A stretch of 64,000 bases of DNA from Hamadaea sp013361475. GTDB taxonomy: Bacteria > Actinomycetota > Actinomycetes > Mycobacteriales > Micromonosporaceae. The stretch's first letter is position 1. Each line of letters starts with the position of its first letter. The notes under the pieces are model-generated. The model was not told the origin of the DNA. It did not search any database and saw only the letters and a list, made by a program, of their open reading frames with translations. The stretch lies in contig NZ_JBFAHM010000013.1 of the NCBI RefSeq assembly GCF_040654195.1, positions 218,049 through 282,048 on the forward strand, read 5' to 3'. Positions 1 to 8,092 of the stretch are shown here, one piece after another. A program made the translations under genes and the position numbers.

Positions 1-190
1 CCTGCTCGTCCTCGTCGTAGTCCGCCTCAGCGCGGGCTGCGGCGGCCTGCCGCGCGCCCACCACGAGGGCGACCGCGGCCAGGAGGCTGGTCCCGATCGA
101 ACCGACGAGCATTCCGCTCGACCCGTTGATCAGGCCAGTGACCAGCAGTACGACCGCGACGACGATGAGCAGCAGACTTGCGACAATCAC
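1..190 (-). CDS. Small membrane protein, N-terminal part
   Basis: This gene runs off the left edge, so only about 63 N-terminal codons are visible. They give two hydrophobic segments (about residues 1-19 and 32-48) joined by a short GSSG-containing turn, then an Ala/Arg stretch and an acidic EADYDEDEQ tail. A GTG at 190 is preceded at a suitable distance by a GGGGGTGAG ribosome binding site; a GTG at 199 is a possible alternative. It lies downstream of divIVA on the same strand, after about 235 bases with no other visible gene. I do not recognise the family, and no function is assigned. Confidence 0.55.
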   Translation of the reverse strand, partial: MIVASLLLIVVAVVLLVTGLINGSSGMLVGSIGTSLLAAVALVVGARQAAAARAEADYDEDEQ

Positions 191-425
191 ACAGCTCACC
201 CCCGCCGATATCGGCATCCAGGTGTCATCCCGGCACGGGGTCCCGCGCCGGGTCTCTCACAGGGTGTCGGGGTGGTTCGGTGGTGCGTGGTGCTCCTTCA
301 GGCGGCTCGCCGAAGACGGGGGTCAACGGCGAGCCGGCCGCCTGGAGGTCTCGGCCACGAGGAGGGGTCACGGCCGTCGAGAGGGGCCGACGCGGACGGG
401 GGTCCGCACCGGAGATCGCGAGGTG

Positions 426-1199
426 CTAGCGGCTGGCGCCGAAACCCGCGCCGGAGGTGACCCCGGCCGTGACCGCGCGACCGTTCTCGGACCGGGCGAT
501 CTCCGCCTCGAGACCCTGCCCGCGACCTTCGAGGTCACGCAGCTGGCTCTCCAGGTACGCCTTGAGCCGGGTACGGTACTCGCGCTCGAACTGCTTGAGC
601 TCTTCGATGTGCTTGGAGAGTGCGGTGCGCTTGGCGTCGAGCCCGCCCATCGCCTCCTGGTGCCGCTGACGCGCGTCGCGTTCGAGCGCGTCGGCCTTGG
701 CCCGGGCGTCGCGGGTGACCTCCTCGGCCTTGGCGCGCGCCTCGGAGAGGACCTTGTCGGCCTCCCGGCGAGCGTCCGAGACGTGGTCGTCCGCGGTGCG
801 CTGGGCCATCATGAGCACGCGCAGCGCCTGCTGCTCGCCGTCCGGGCCGACCGGGCCGACACCGGCGGGGCCACCGGCCCGCACCTGGTCGAGCTCAGCC
901 TGCATCGCGCGCGCGGCACGGTCGGCTTCGCCCTTCTCCCGCTGGACGCGGTCGAGCTGCATCTTCAGTTCGTTCAGCTCGGCCGCGAGGCGCGGGTCGG
1001 CGCCGGGGCCGGCCGGAGGACGACCGCCGCCGCCACGCTCGGCCTGGGCGCGCAGCTCGTTGTTCTCCTCGATCAGACGGGCGAGTTCGCGCTCGACCTC
1101 GTCCAGGAAGGCGTCGACCTCCTCCTCGTCGTACCCCCGCTTGCCGATCGGGGGCTTCTTGAAGGCCACGTTGTGCACGTCGGCCGGGGTGAGCGGCAT
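426..1199 (-). CDS. divIVA: Polar growth and septum-site protein DivIVA (Wag31)
   Basis: DivIVA binds curved membrane at poles and septa and, in actinobacteria, organises polar cell-wall synthesis. The 257-residue protein starts with the conserved DivIVA head (MPLTPADVHNVAFKKPP, then GYDEEEVDAFLDEVE). A first coiled coil spans about residues 28-55, followed by a Gly/Pro linker (56-70), a second coiled coil (about 71-107), another Gly/Pro linker (108-122) and a long Ala/Arg/Glu coiled coil to about 235. The tail is Gly/Ala-rich. A GAGGAG site six bases before the ATG sets the start. It is the penultimate gene of the dcw strand, after yggT. In mycobacteria Wag31 is a substrate of PknA/PknB; phosphorylation here is not visible from sequence. 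Confidence 0.96.
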   Translation of the reverse strand: MPLTPADVHNVAFKKPPIGKRGYDEEEVDAFLDEVERELARLIEENNELRAQAERGGGGRPPAGPGADPRLAAELNELKMQLDRVQREKGEADRAARAMQAELDQVRAGGPAGVGPVGPDGEQQALRVLMMAQRTADDHVSDARREADKVLSEARAKAEEVTRDARAKADALERDARQRHQEAMGGLDAKRTALSKHIEELKQFEREYRTRLKAYLESQLRDLEGRGQGLEAEIARSENGRAVTAGVTSGAGFGASR

Positions 1200-1258
1200 C
1201 GAAACTCCTCGGGTCAGTTGCGGCCGCGTCGGGCGGTGGTCATCGGCGTCAGATGAAG

Positions 1259-1552
1259 CTACCGGTAGAGCTTCTGTGCGATCAGCATTAGAACGTACAG
1301 AATAACCAACAGAATCATCGCCGCCAGGTCGACGCTAACGGTACCAATCCGCAACGGTGGGATCACACGCCTCAACGCCTTGAGGGGCGGATCAGTGACG
1401 CTCCAGATGAGTTCCAGCGTCGCCGCCGAGCCTCGGCCGGGGTGCCACCAGCGCCCGTACTGGAGGATCATCCCGAGCACGAATCGTGCCAAAAGGGTCA
1501 GCAGGAAGGCGTACAGCAGGAGATATACGACTTGCCAGACGATCGAAAACAC
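1259..1552 (-). CDS. YggT family membrane protein
   Basis: A 97-residue integral membrane protein of the YggT family, which in actinobacteria sits between sepF and divIVA. Hydrophobic segments lie at about residues 5-28 and 70-94. Between them is the family's soluble part with the motif TDPPLKALRRVIPP. The start is a GTG with only a weak GGGA ribosome binding site. The gene lies 23 bases after sepF, so co-transcription is likely. The family's biochemical role is not established; its position suggests a membrane role near the divisome. Confidence 0.9.
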   Translation of the reverse strand: MFSIVWQVVYLLLYAFLLTLLARFVLGMILQYGRWWHPGRGSAATLELIWSVTDPPLKALRRVIPPLRIGTVSVDLAAMILLVILYVLMLIAQKLYR

Positions 1553-1575
1553 GACAGTGGGATCCCTCGCGCGGG

Positions 1576-2376
1576 TTAAGTGTGGTGATACCCACCTTCG
1601 GCGATCTTCGCCTTCTCCTCCGCGGTCACCTGGACGTTGGCCGGAGAGAGCAGGAACACCCGGTGGGTGACGCGCTCGATCGTACCGCGCAGCCCGAAGG
1701 CGAGACCGGCCGCGAAGTCCACGAGTCGCTTGGCGTCGGCCTCGTCCATCTCCGTGAGGTTCATGATGACCGGCGTACCGTCGCGGAAGTGCTCCCCGAT
1801 CGTGCGTGCCTCGTTGTAGGTGGTGGGGTGCAGCGTGGTGATCTGGTAGCGGCGGTCCTCCTCGGTGGCGGGCACGGCCGAGCGCGGCTGGATCTGGGCG
1901 GCGGTCTCCGACTCCGGAGCCAGCGCCAGGTTCTCGCGCGTGCCGAAGAGCCCGCCGGAACGGCTCGAAGCGCTGCTCGACGTAGCCGGGGCGGCCGGCT
2001 GAGCCGGAGCGGCGGAACTCACCGGACGGGTGATCGGCCGGACCGTCGACCCGGACCCCACACCGGCCGAGCGGCCGGTTTCGTAGCGCGACTCGCCCGA
2101 GCGCGACGACGGCTCACGGCCGCGGTCGTCCGTGCGCCCACGGTCCTCACGCAGGCGCTCCGAGTAGCGCGAACGCGGAACCGCGGGGAGGTCGTCCTCG
2201 TCCTCCTCGTCGTCGAACTCGTCGTACTCCGAGTCCCGGGCGGTGGACCGGCGGGAATCCCGGTAACCGCCCCGGTCGCGGTAGCTGGCCGAGCCGTAAC
2301 CGCGGTCGTCGTAGTCGCGCTCGTCGTCGTCCTCGACGAGGCCGAGCCAGACACCCGCCTTACGCAATGCGCTCAT
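1576..2376 (-). CDS. sepF: Cell division protein SepF
   Basis: SepF anchors FtsZ to the membrane and shapes the Z-ring. The 266-residue protein begins MSALRKAGVWLGL, the expected amphipathic membrane-binding helix. A long acidic and Arg/Ser-rich disordered linker follows (about residues 15-175), then the SepF core with the conserved stretch DGTPVIMNLTEMDEADAKRLVDF and LRGTIERVTHRVFLLSP. The frame stays open further upstream, but this ATG has an AGGGGGCGG site and the family-typical N-terminus, so I set the start at 2376. The linker is long even for an actinobacterial SepF. It sits between yggS and yggT. Confidence 0.95.
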   Translation of the reverse strand: MSALRKAGVWLGLVEDDDERDYDDRGYGSASYRDRGGYRDSRRSTARDSEYDEFDDEEDEDDLPAVPRSRYSERLREDRGRTDDRGREPSSRSGESRYETGRSAGVGSGSTVRPITRPVSSAAPAQPAAPATSSSASSRSGGLFGTRENLALAPESETAAQIQPRSAVPATEEDRRYQITTLHPTTYNEARTIGEHFRDGTPVIMNLTEMDEADAKRLVDFAAGLAFGLRGTIERVTHRVFLLSPANVQVTAEEKAKIAEGGYHHT

Positions 2377-2496
2377 CAGCAACCGCCCCCTAATGTCGTC
2401 GGGGCGAGCGTTCGCGGCGCGTCGCCCCTGCGGCCTCCGCCCGCCGCGGGTGCCGGTCGGGCAAACCACACGGATGTAGTTTCGCCCGCCGTCAGG

Positions 2497-3219
2497 CTAC
2501 CCGAGCAGCGCACGCTTTCCGAGCAACGCGGTGCCGACGCGTACGTGTGTCGCGCCGTGCGCGATCGCCTCTTCCAGGTCACCGCTCATCCCGGCCGAGA
2601 CGACCGTCGCGTTCGGATGGTCGGCCCGAAGTCCTGCCGCGACCGCGGCGAGCCGGGCGAACGCGGCCCCGGCGTCGTCGTTCACCGGTGCCACCGCCAT
2701 CACGCCACGCAGTCGCAACGCCTCATCCTTACCGATCAGCTCGGCCAATGCGGCCACCGAGCCGGGAGACACGCCGCCCCGGTGTAGCGGATCCGACACT
2801 TCCGGAGCGGTCGGGTCCAGGTTCACCTGGATCAAGACGTCCAGCGGACGATCGCGTACCTTGGCGGCGGCCTCGGCCAACGCCGCCGCCAACGCCGGGC
2901 GGTCGACCGAATGGACGAGGTCCGCATAGGACGCGACGGATCGGGCCTTGTTCCGCTGAAGCTGGCCCACGAAGTGCCACCGCACGTCGGCGCCGGCCGC
3001 CCGGACCTCCGCCGCCTTCCCGGCCGCCTCCTGATCCCGGTTCTCCCCGACCTCGCGTACGCCGAGCGCGGCCAGGTGCACCACATCGGACGCGGGATAG
3101 GTCTTCGTGACCGCGATCAGGGTGATCTCGTCCGGATGCCGCTGGACGGCGGCGCAGGCGGCGGCGATGCGTTGCCGCACCGCCGCCAGGTTGGCCGCTA
3201 TTTCGTCACGTCTGTTCAT
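2497..3219 (-). CDS. yggS: YggS/PLPBP family pyridoxal-phosphate homeostasis protein
   Basis: A 240-residue PLP-binding protein of the alanine-racemase-like single-barrel (YggS, PLPBP) family, which buffers pyridoxal phosphate rather than acting as a known enzyme. The PLP lysine lies in LIAVTKTYPASD. The family motifs GENRDQEA (usually GENYVQE), WHFVGQLQRNK, LIQVNLD and MSGDLEEAI are present. The frame extends 12 codons upstream, but MNRRDEIAANL matches the usual family start. It lies directly after ftsZ with no pgeF between them (see findings). Confidence 0.93.
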   Translation of the reverse strand: MNRRDEIAANLAAVRQRIAAACAAVQRHPDEITLIAVTKTYPASDVVHLAALGVREVGENRDQEAAGKAAEVRAAGADVRWHFVGQLQRNKARSVASYADLVHSVDRPALAAALAEAAAKVRDRPLDVLIQVNLDPTAPEVSDPLHRGGVSPGSVAALAELIGKDEALRLRGVMAVAPVNDDAGAAFARLAAVAAGLRADHPNATVVSAGMSGDLEEAIAHGATHVRVGTALLGKRALLG

Positions 3220-3260
3220 GACCCATTTCAGATCAGTGGTTGGACTTGGCTGCACGGCTC

Positions 3261-3279
3261 ATCGCGGCTGCGCCGCGAT
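3261..3279. other. Short perfect hairpin between ftsZ and yggS
   Basis: The 111-base gap between ftsZ and yggS holds an 8-bp perfect inverted repeat, ATCGCGGC with GCCGCGAT, around a 3-base loop. There is no T-tract on either strand, so it is not an obvious intrinsic terminator. It may be a small REP-type palindrome or an RNA processing or stability element in the ftsZ-yggS transcript. Confidence 0.4.
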
Positions 3280-3330
3280 CCGTTCTTCAAGCTGTGCTAG
3301 CTGCTTTCTCATAAGTGGGACGCGACCGCG

Positions 3331-4434
3331 TCACGACCCATTCTTGAGAAAGTCCGGCACGTCGACGTCGTCGAAGAGGACCTTGCGCTGCGGCTGCCGC
3401 GGCGGCTCGCTGGTCGGCACCGGGTTCCGGATGACCGTCTCGGCGACCGGCACCGGCCGCTTCAGCTCGGCCGGCTTGTAGGTCGGCGTGCCGCCGTCGA
3501 ATCCGGCCGCGATCACCGTCACCCGCACCTCGTCGCCCAGGGCGTCGTCGATGACCGCACCGAAGATGATGTTCGCCTCCGGGTGCGCCGCGTCCGTGAC
3601 GAGCTGGGCCGCGTCGTTGATCTCGAACAGGCCGAGGTCGGAGCCGCCCGCGATGGACAGCAGCACGCCACGCGCGCCGTCCATGCTCTGCTCCAGCAGG
3701 GGGCTGGAGATGGCCCGCTCGGCCGCCTCGACCGCCCGGTTGTCGCCGCGGGCGCTGCCGATGCCCATGAGCGCGCTGCCGGCCCCGCTCATGACCGACT
3801 TGACGTCGGCGAAGTCCAGGTTGATCAGACCCGGCGTGGTGATCAGGTCGGTGATGCCCTGCACACCGGAGAGCAGGACCTGGTCGGCCTGGCGGAACGC
3901 GTCCATCATCGTGATGCCGCGGTCGCCCAGGGCCAGCAGCCGGTCGTTCGGGATCACGATGAGCGTGTCGCACTGGTTGCGCAGCTCCTCGATGCCCGAC
4001 TCGGCCTGGACCTGGCGGCGCTTGCCCTCGAAGGAGAACGGCCGGGTGACCACACCGATGGTGAGCGCGCCGAGCTTGCGGGCGATGTTGGCGACCACGG
4101 GCGCGCCGCCGGTGCCGGTGCCGCCGCCCTCGCCACACGTCACGAAGACCATGTCGGCCCCCTTGAGGACCTCCTCGATCTCGTCCCGGTGGTCCTCGGC
4201 GGCGTTCTTGCCGACCTCGGGGTTGGCGCCGGCGCCGAGGCCACGGGTCAGCTCCCGGCCCACGTCCAGCTTGACGTCGGCATCGCTCATCAGGAGCGCC
4301 TGCGCGTCGGTGTTGATCGCGATGAACTCGACGCCCTTGAGTCCCACCTCGATCATTCGGTTGACGGCATTGACACCGCCGCCGCCGATGCCGACGACCT
4401 TGATGACCGCGAGGTAGTTATGCGGAGGTGTCAT
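3331..4434 (-). CDS. ftsZ: Cell division GTPase FtsZ
   Basis: FtsZ is the tubulin-like GTPase that forms the Z-ring. The 367-residue protein has the nucleotide-binding GIGGGGVNAVNRM (about 15-27), the tubulin signature GEGGGTGTGGAP (101-112), and the T7 catalytic loop NLDFAD (205-210). After the core come a short Pro-rich linker (about 320-352) and a C-terminal peptide ending VDVPDFLKNGS, the site for FtsW/SepF contacts. The linker is short. A strong AAGGAAGG site precedes the ATG. The gene has its own promoter in the 230-base gap after ftsQ and is followed by yggS, sepF, yggT and divIVA. Confidence 0.98.
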   Translation of the reverse strand: MTPPHNYLAVIKVVGIGGGGVNAVNRMIEVGLKGVEFIAINTDAQALLMSDADVKLDVGRELTRGLGAGANPEVGKNAAEDHRDEIEEVLKGADMVFVTCGEGGGTGTGGAPVVANIARKLGALTIGVVTRPFSFEGKRRQVQAESGIEELRNQCDTLIVIPNDRLLALGDRGITMMDAFRQADQVLLSGVQGITDLITTPGLINLDFADVKSVMSGAGSALMGIGSARGDNRAVEAAERAISSPLLEQSMDGARGVLLSIAGGSDLGLFEINDAAQLVTDAAHPEANIIFGAVIDDALGDEVRVTVIAAGFDGGTPTYKPAELKRPVPVAETVIRNPVPTSEPPRQPQRKVLFDDVDVPDFLKNGS

Positions 4435-4533
4435 CGGGCCTTCCTTTCGAGGTCGGATCGCCCCGGGTCCGGCCGTTCCCCGATGGCGCTGGTGCTACCT
4501 GTGCTGCGAGGGCGAGGCTTGTGAAACCCTCAC

Positions 4534-4562
4534 CCTCTAGTTGAGCCTTAGAGTTTTGTCAA
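4534..4562 (-). promoter_or_regulatory. Candidate ftsZ promoter
   Basis: On the minus strand a perfect -35 TTGACA (4557-4562) lies exactly 17 bases from a -10 TAGAGG (4534-4539), about 100 bases before the ftsZ ATG. It sits in the only sizeable gap (4435-4664) of the later dcw cluster. Extra ftsZ promoters within dcw clusters are well known in Streptomyces and mycobacteria. The A/T-rich patch around it contrasts with the flanking GC-rich DNA. Confidence 0.75.
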
Positions 4563-4664
4563 CTATGTGGCTCTGACGAAAAAGTAGGCGTCCACGCGCC
4601 GCGATCCAAGGACCCGGTCCGGCGTGTCGGAAGCGCTCCATTATGGACTGTCTCCCCGATCAGG

Positions 4665-5438
4665 CTAGGAGATCGTCACCACCTCGGGCGCGCTCACGTC
4701 TATCTGCGTACCCGATCGGGTCAGCAAAGCGGTCGCGACACGCGCTTTCACCTCGCCCTGAGTCGCGTCGCCCCACACGATCGTCCGGCCTTTCCGCAGC
4801 TCCAGGCGGATTCTCGCCGGGGCGTCCACGACCACGCGCACCAATTCGCTCTTCAATTGCGGCGTCAGGTCGCTGAGCACCTGAAGCCCGGCCTTGGTCT
4901 CCGAGTTGTCCGGGCCCGGCTGGGCGAGCTTCATCTCGGGCAGGTCTCCGGGGCGGTCGTCCACTGTGAGAAACACGACGCCGAACCGGTCCACGACCGC
5001 GAACTTCTTGTCCTGCGGCACCACGGCGACCGGCGTACGCTCGACGACCTTGATGGTCAGGGTGTTCGGCCAGCTGCGGCCGATGTCGACGGACTCCACC
5101 GGAGCCAGCCGGGCGATGCGGCGGGCCACCGACTTGGTGTCCACCCGGGCCAGTGGGGTGCCCTTCGGCACCTCGGCGGCGGCGCGTACCTCGTCGGAGC
5201 TCAGGACCTGCACCCCGGTGACCCGGATCAGGTCCACTCCCAGCACCGAGGTCTGCAACGCCAGCCAGACGAGGGCGCCGGCGAGCACGACGATCACCCC
5301 GCCGATCCCCCACGGCGCGGCGGCCCGGAGCCGGCGGCGCCGGGCGCGGGCCATGAATCGGCGTACCGAGGCCGGCACCGCGTCCCGGGAAGCCCGCACC
5401 AGCCGCCAGCGACGCGGCCCGTCCGGCGTCTGCGACAT
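4665..5438 (-). CDS. ftsQ: Divisome protein FtsQ
   Basis: FtsQ is a bitopic divisome scaffold that binds FtsB/FtsL. The 257-residue protein has an Arg-rich cytoplasmic N-terminus (1-40) and one membrane segment (about 41-62, GIGGVIVVLAGALVWLAL). An extracytoplasmic POTRA domain follows, starting VDLIRVTGVQVLSSDEVRAAAEV, then the FtsQ beta domain with VERTPVAVV and DRFGVVF. It lies 25 bases after murC and is the last gene before the ftsZ promoter gap, the usual actinobacterial order. Confidence 0.95.
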   Translation of the reverse strand: MSQTPDGPRRWRLVRASRDAVPASVRRFMARARRRRLRAAAPWGIGGVIVVLAGALVWLALQTSVLGVDLIRVTGVQVLSSDEVRAAAEVPKGTPLARVDTKSVARRIARLAPVESVDIGRSWPNTLTIKVVERTPVAVVPQDKKFAVVDRFGVVFLTVDDRPGDLPEMKLAQPGPDNSETKAGLQVLSDLTPQLKSELVRVVVDAPARIRLELRKGRTIVWGDATQGEVKARVATALLTRSGTQIDVSAPEVVTIS

Positions 5439-5463
5439 CCCCCGTCAGTCCCCCATCCGTCCG

Positions 5464-6969
5464 TCAGGCCTCGGCGCGCAGATGCCGCGCCTGGTAGGGC
5501 GTACCGCCACCGCCGCCGCCCCCGTCGAGCGGTTCGGCGTCGGAGTCGCCCCGCAACGCGGCGATCAGCTCGTCGCCCATCAGCGAGATCGGCGGCGCGC
5601 CCATCGTCACGACGACGTCGCCGACCCGGGCCCGGCGGACCACCTCGGCGGGCACGTCCTCCCAGGACGGGACGAAGACCTTGGCCTCCTCCGCCACCGG
5701 GATCGCCGCCGTCAGCGCCACCCCGCCCTGGCCCGGCTCCCGTACCTCACCGGGGCCGAACACCTCCAGCACGATCGCCTCGTCGGCGATGGCCAGCGCG
5801 GTCGCGATCTCCTCCTGCAGGTCGCGGGTGCGATAGACCCGGTACGGCTGGAACACCACCAGCAACCGACCCGCTCCGGCGACCTCGCGCAACGTGCTCA
5901 GCGCGGCCGTCATCGAGGTCGGGTGGTACGCGTACTCGTCGTAGACGCGTACGCCGTTGACGATGCCCTTGAGCTCGAACCGGCGGCGTACGCCCGGAAA
6001 AGCCGCGAGCGCGTCGATCACGGTCTTGGCCGGCACCCCGAGCTTGAGCGCGGTGAGCGCCGCGGCCGCGCTGTTGAGTCCCAGGTGGCGGCCAGGGGTC
6101 GGCAGCGAGAACTCGCCGAGCGGCTCACCGTCCAGGGAGCCGAAGTAGCGGACCCCGGCGACGCCGGAGGTGATCTCGGTGAGCCGGAAGTCGGCGTCCT
6201 CGGCCTCGCCGTAGGTGTAGACGGTCCGGCCCTCGCCGCGCAGCACCTCGGCCATGTCCCGGGTGTAGGGGTCGTCGGCGCAGGTGACGACGAACCCGTC
6301 GGCGTCGGTCAGCCGCGCGAACTCGGCGAAGCCGGCCCGCAGCCCGTCCATGTCGCCGTACGTGTTGAGGTGGTCGACGTCGATGTTGGTGACGATCGAG
6401 ACGTGCGGCCGGTAGACCAGGAACGACCGGTCGTGCTCGTCGGCCTCGGCGACGAAGTACTCCCCCGAGCCGTGGTGCCCGTTGGAGCCGACCTCGCCGA
6501 CCTCGCCGCCGATGAAGAACGACGGGTCGAGCCCGGCGTGCTGCAGGATCAGCGTCGCCATCGACGTCGTGGTGGTCTTGCCGTGGGTCCCCGCCACGGC
6601 GATGGTGCGCCGCCCGGTCATCGCCGCGGCCAGCGCCTCGGACCGGTGCAGTACGCGCAGCCCGCGTCGCCGGGCCTCGGCCAGCTCCAGATGGTCGGCC
6701 GGGATGGCGGTCGAGTAGACCACGGTGTCCACACCGTCCAAGTTGGACGGCTCGTGCTTCATGTGGATGACGCCGCCGAGCGCCCGCAGGCCGGCCAGCG
6801 ACGGCCACTCCCGCAGCTCGCTGCCGGTCACCGGGATGCCCCGGGTCAGCAGCAGCCGGGCCAGGCCGCTCATCCCGACGCCGCCCACGCCGATCATGTG
6901 CACGGTGCCGAGCTCCTCGGCCGTGAGTACCCCGGCCGGGGTCATGTTCGCGGTCTCCACTGCTGCCAT
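5464..6969 (-). CDS. murC: UDP-N-acetylmuramate--L-alanine ligase MurC
   Basis: MurC adds L-Ala to UDP-MurNAc, the first cytoplasmic peptide step of peptidoglycan synthesis. The 501-residue protein has the N-terminal nucleotide motif HMIGVGGVGMSGLA, the Mur ligase ATP loop GTHGKTTTT and the central EADEHDRSF motif. The C-terminal ligase domain contains FQPYRVYRTRDL and ends in a Gly-rich tail. The frame is open for 48 codons upstream, but MAAVETANM gives the expected start and its ATG overlaps the murG stop, so the two are translationally coupled. Confidence 0.96.
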   Translation of the reverse strand: MAAVETANMTPAGVLTAEELGTVHMIGVGGVGMSGLARLLLTRGIPVTGSELREWPSLAGLRALGGVIHMKHEPSNLDGVDTVVYSTAIPADHLELAEARRRGLRVLHRSEALAAAMTGRRTIAVAGTHGKTTTTSMATLILQHAGLDPSFFIGGEVGEVGSNGHHGSGEYFVAEADEHDRSFLVYRPHVSIVTNIDVDHLNTYGDMDGLRAGFAEFARLTDADGFVVTCADDPYTRDMAEVLRGEGRTVYTYGEAEDADFRLTEITSGVAGVRYFGSLDGEPLGEFSLPTPGRHLGLNSAAAALTALKLGVPAKTVIDALAAFPGVRRRFELKGIVNGVRVYDEYAYHPTSMTAALSTLREVAGAGRLLVVFQPYRVYRTRDLQEEIATALAIADEAIVLEVFGPGEVREPGQGGVALTAAIPVAEEAKVFVPSWEDVPAEVVRRARVGDVVVTMGAPPISLMGDELIAALRGDSDAEPLDGGGGGGGTPYQARHLRAEA

Positions 6970-8081
6970 CAGTCCCTCACTCCCGCCGCCTTCAGGACGA
7001 ACTCCCGCAGGGCCTCGTCGCCGTCGCGCCGCCCGTACGCGGCCGCGGCCGCCCCCATCGCCGCCACCCGGTGGCGGTCGGTGACGAGCGGGACGAGCGT
7101 CCGCGCGATCCACTCTGGAGTCAGATCGGCGTCGTCGACGATCAGGCCTCCACCGGCCTCAACGACTGGTAGAGCGTTGCGCCGCTGTTCTCCGTTGCCG
7201 TAGGGCAGCGGCACGTACGCGGCCGGCACCCCGAGGGCGGCCGTCTCGGCGCAGGTCAGCGCGCCACCCCGGCACAGGACGAAGTCGGCGGCGGCGTACC
7301 CGAGTTCCATCTCGTTGATGAATTTGACCGTGACGTAAGGAGCCGACAGGCCCGCCGGGATCTCGACGTCGTCGTTGCGCGCCCCGATGACGTGCAGCAC
7401 CTGGATGCCCGCGTCGGTGATCGCACGGGCCGCCCCGGCCATGGCCAGGTTGATCGAGCGGGCGCCCTGGGAGGCGCCGAACACGAACAGGGTCGGCCGG
7501 TCGAGGTCGAGGCCGAAGTGCTTGCGTGCGGCGGCCTGCATGGCCGGGCGGTCGAGCTGGGTGATCGAGCGCCGCAGCGGTACGCCCACGACGGTCGCCT
7601 CCCGCAGCGCCTCGGCCTGCACCACCTGGTGCGGGAAGCCCACTGCGACGTTCTCGGTGAACTTCATGCCGAGCTTGTTCGCCACGCCCGGGGGGACGTT
7701 CACCTCGTGAATGACGATTGGCGTGTGCCGTCGCCAGGCCGCCAGGTACGCCGGAACGCTGACGTAGCCGCCGAAGCCGACGACGACCTGCGCGTCCACC
7801 TCGTCGAGGATCGCCCGGGCCGCCCGCGACGAGCGGTACATGCGGTCGGGCGTCCGCAGCAGGTTCATGTTGATGGACCGAGGCAGCTGGTAGGCCGGGA
7901 TGTGCCGCAGGTCGTAGCCGGCCGGCGGGATCAGGTCGGTCTCCAGCCCCTTCGGGGTGCCCAGGCAGGTGATCCGGATTCCCGGGTCGTGCCGCCGCAG
8001 GCAGTCGGCGAAGGCGAGCAGCGGGTAGATGTGACCGCCCGTGCCTCCACCGGCCAGCACCACCGAACGCAACTGACTCAC
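6969..8081 (-). CDS. murG: MurG N-acetylglucosaminyltransferase
   Basis: MurG transfers GlcNAc from UDP-GlcNAc onto lipid I, forming lipid II on the inner membrane face. The 370-residue GT28 protein has the donor/acceptor loop VLAGGGTGGHIYP near its start and the conserved VVGFGGYVSVP and IVIHEVNVPPGVANK (normally E-Q/N-N-x-x-x-G). The C-terminal sugar-nucleotide signature is CRGGALTCAETAALGVPA. The start is GTG at 8081, behind a perfect AGGAGG that overlaps the ftsW stop; the frame itself is open much further. The stop overlaps the murC start. Confidence 0.96.
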   Translation of the reverse strand: MSQLRSVVLAGGGTGGHIYPLLAFADCLRRHDPGIRITCLGTPKGLETDLIPPAGYDLRHIPAYQLPRSINMNLLRTPDRMYRSSRAARAILDEVDAQVVVGFGGYVSVPAYLAAWRRHTPIVIHEVNVPPGVANKLGMKFTENVAVGFPHQVVQAEALREATVVGVPLRRSITQLDRPAMQAAARKHFGLDLDRPTLFVFGASQGARSINLAMAGAARAITDAGIQVLHVIGARNDDVEIPAGLSAPYVTVKFINEMELGYAAADFVLCRGGALTCAETAALGVPAAYVPLPYGNGEQRRNALPVVEAGGGLIVDDADLTPEWIARTLVPLVTDRHRVAAMGAAAAAYGRRDGDEALREFVLKAAGVRD

Positions 8082-8092
8082 CGCTGTCCTCC

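Noticed and set aside
4894..7203. A 769-codon plus-strand frame opposite ftsQ and murC
   Set aside because: Antisense artefact of codon bias; ftsQ and murC are clear on the minus strand.
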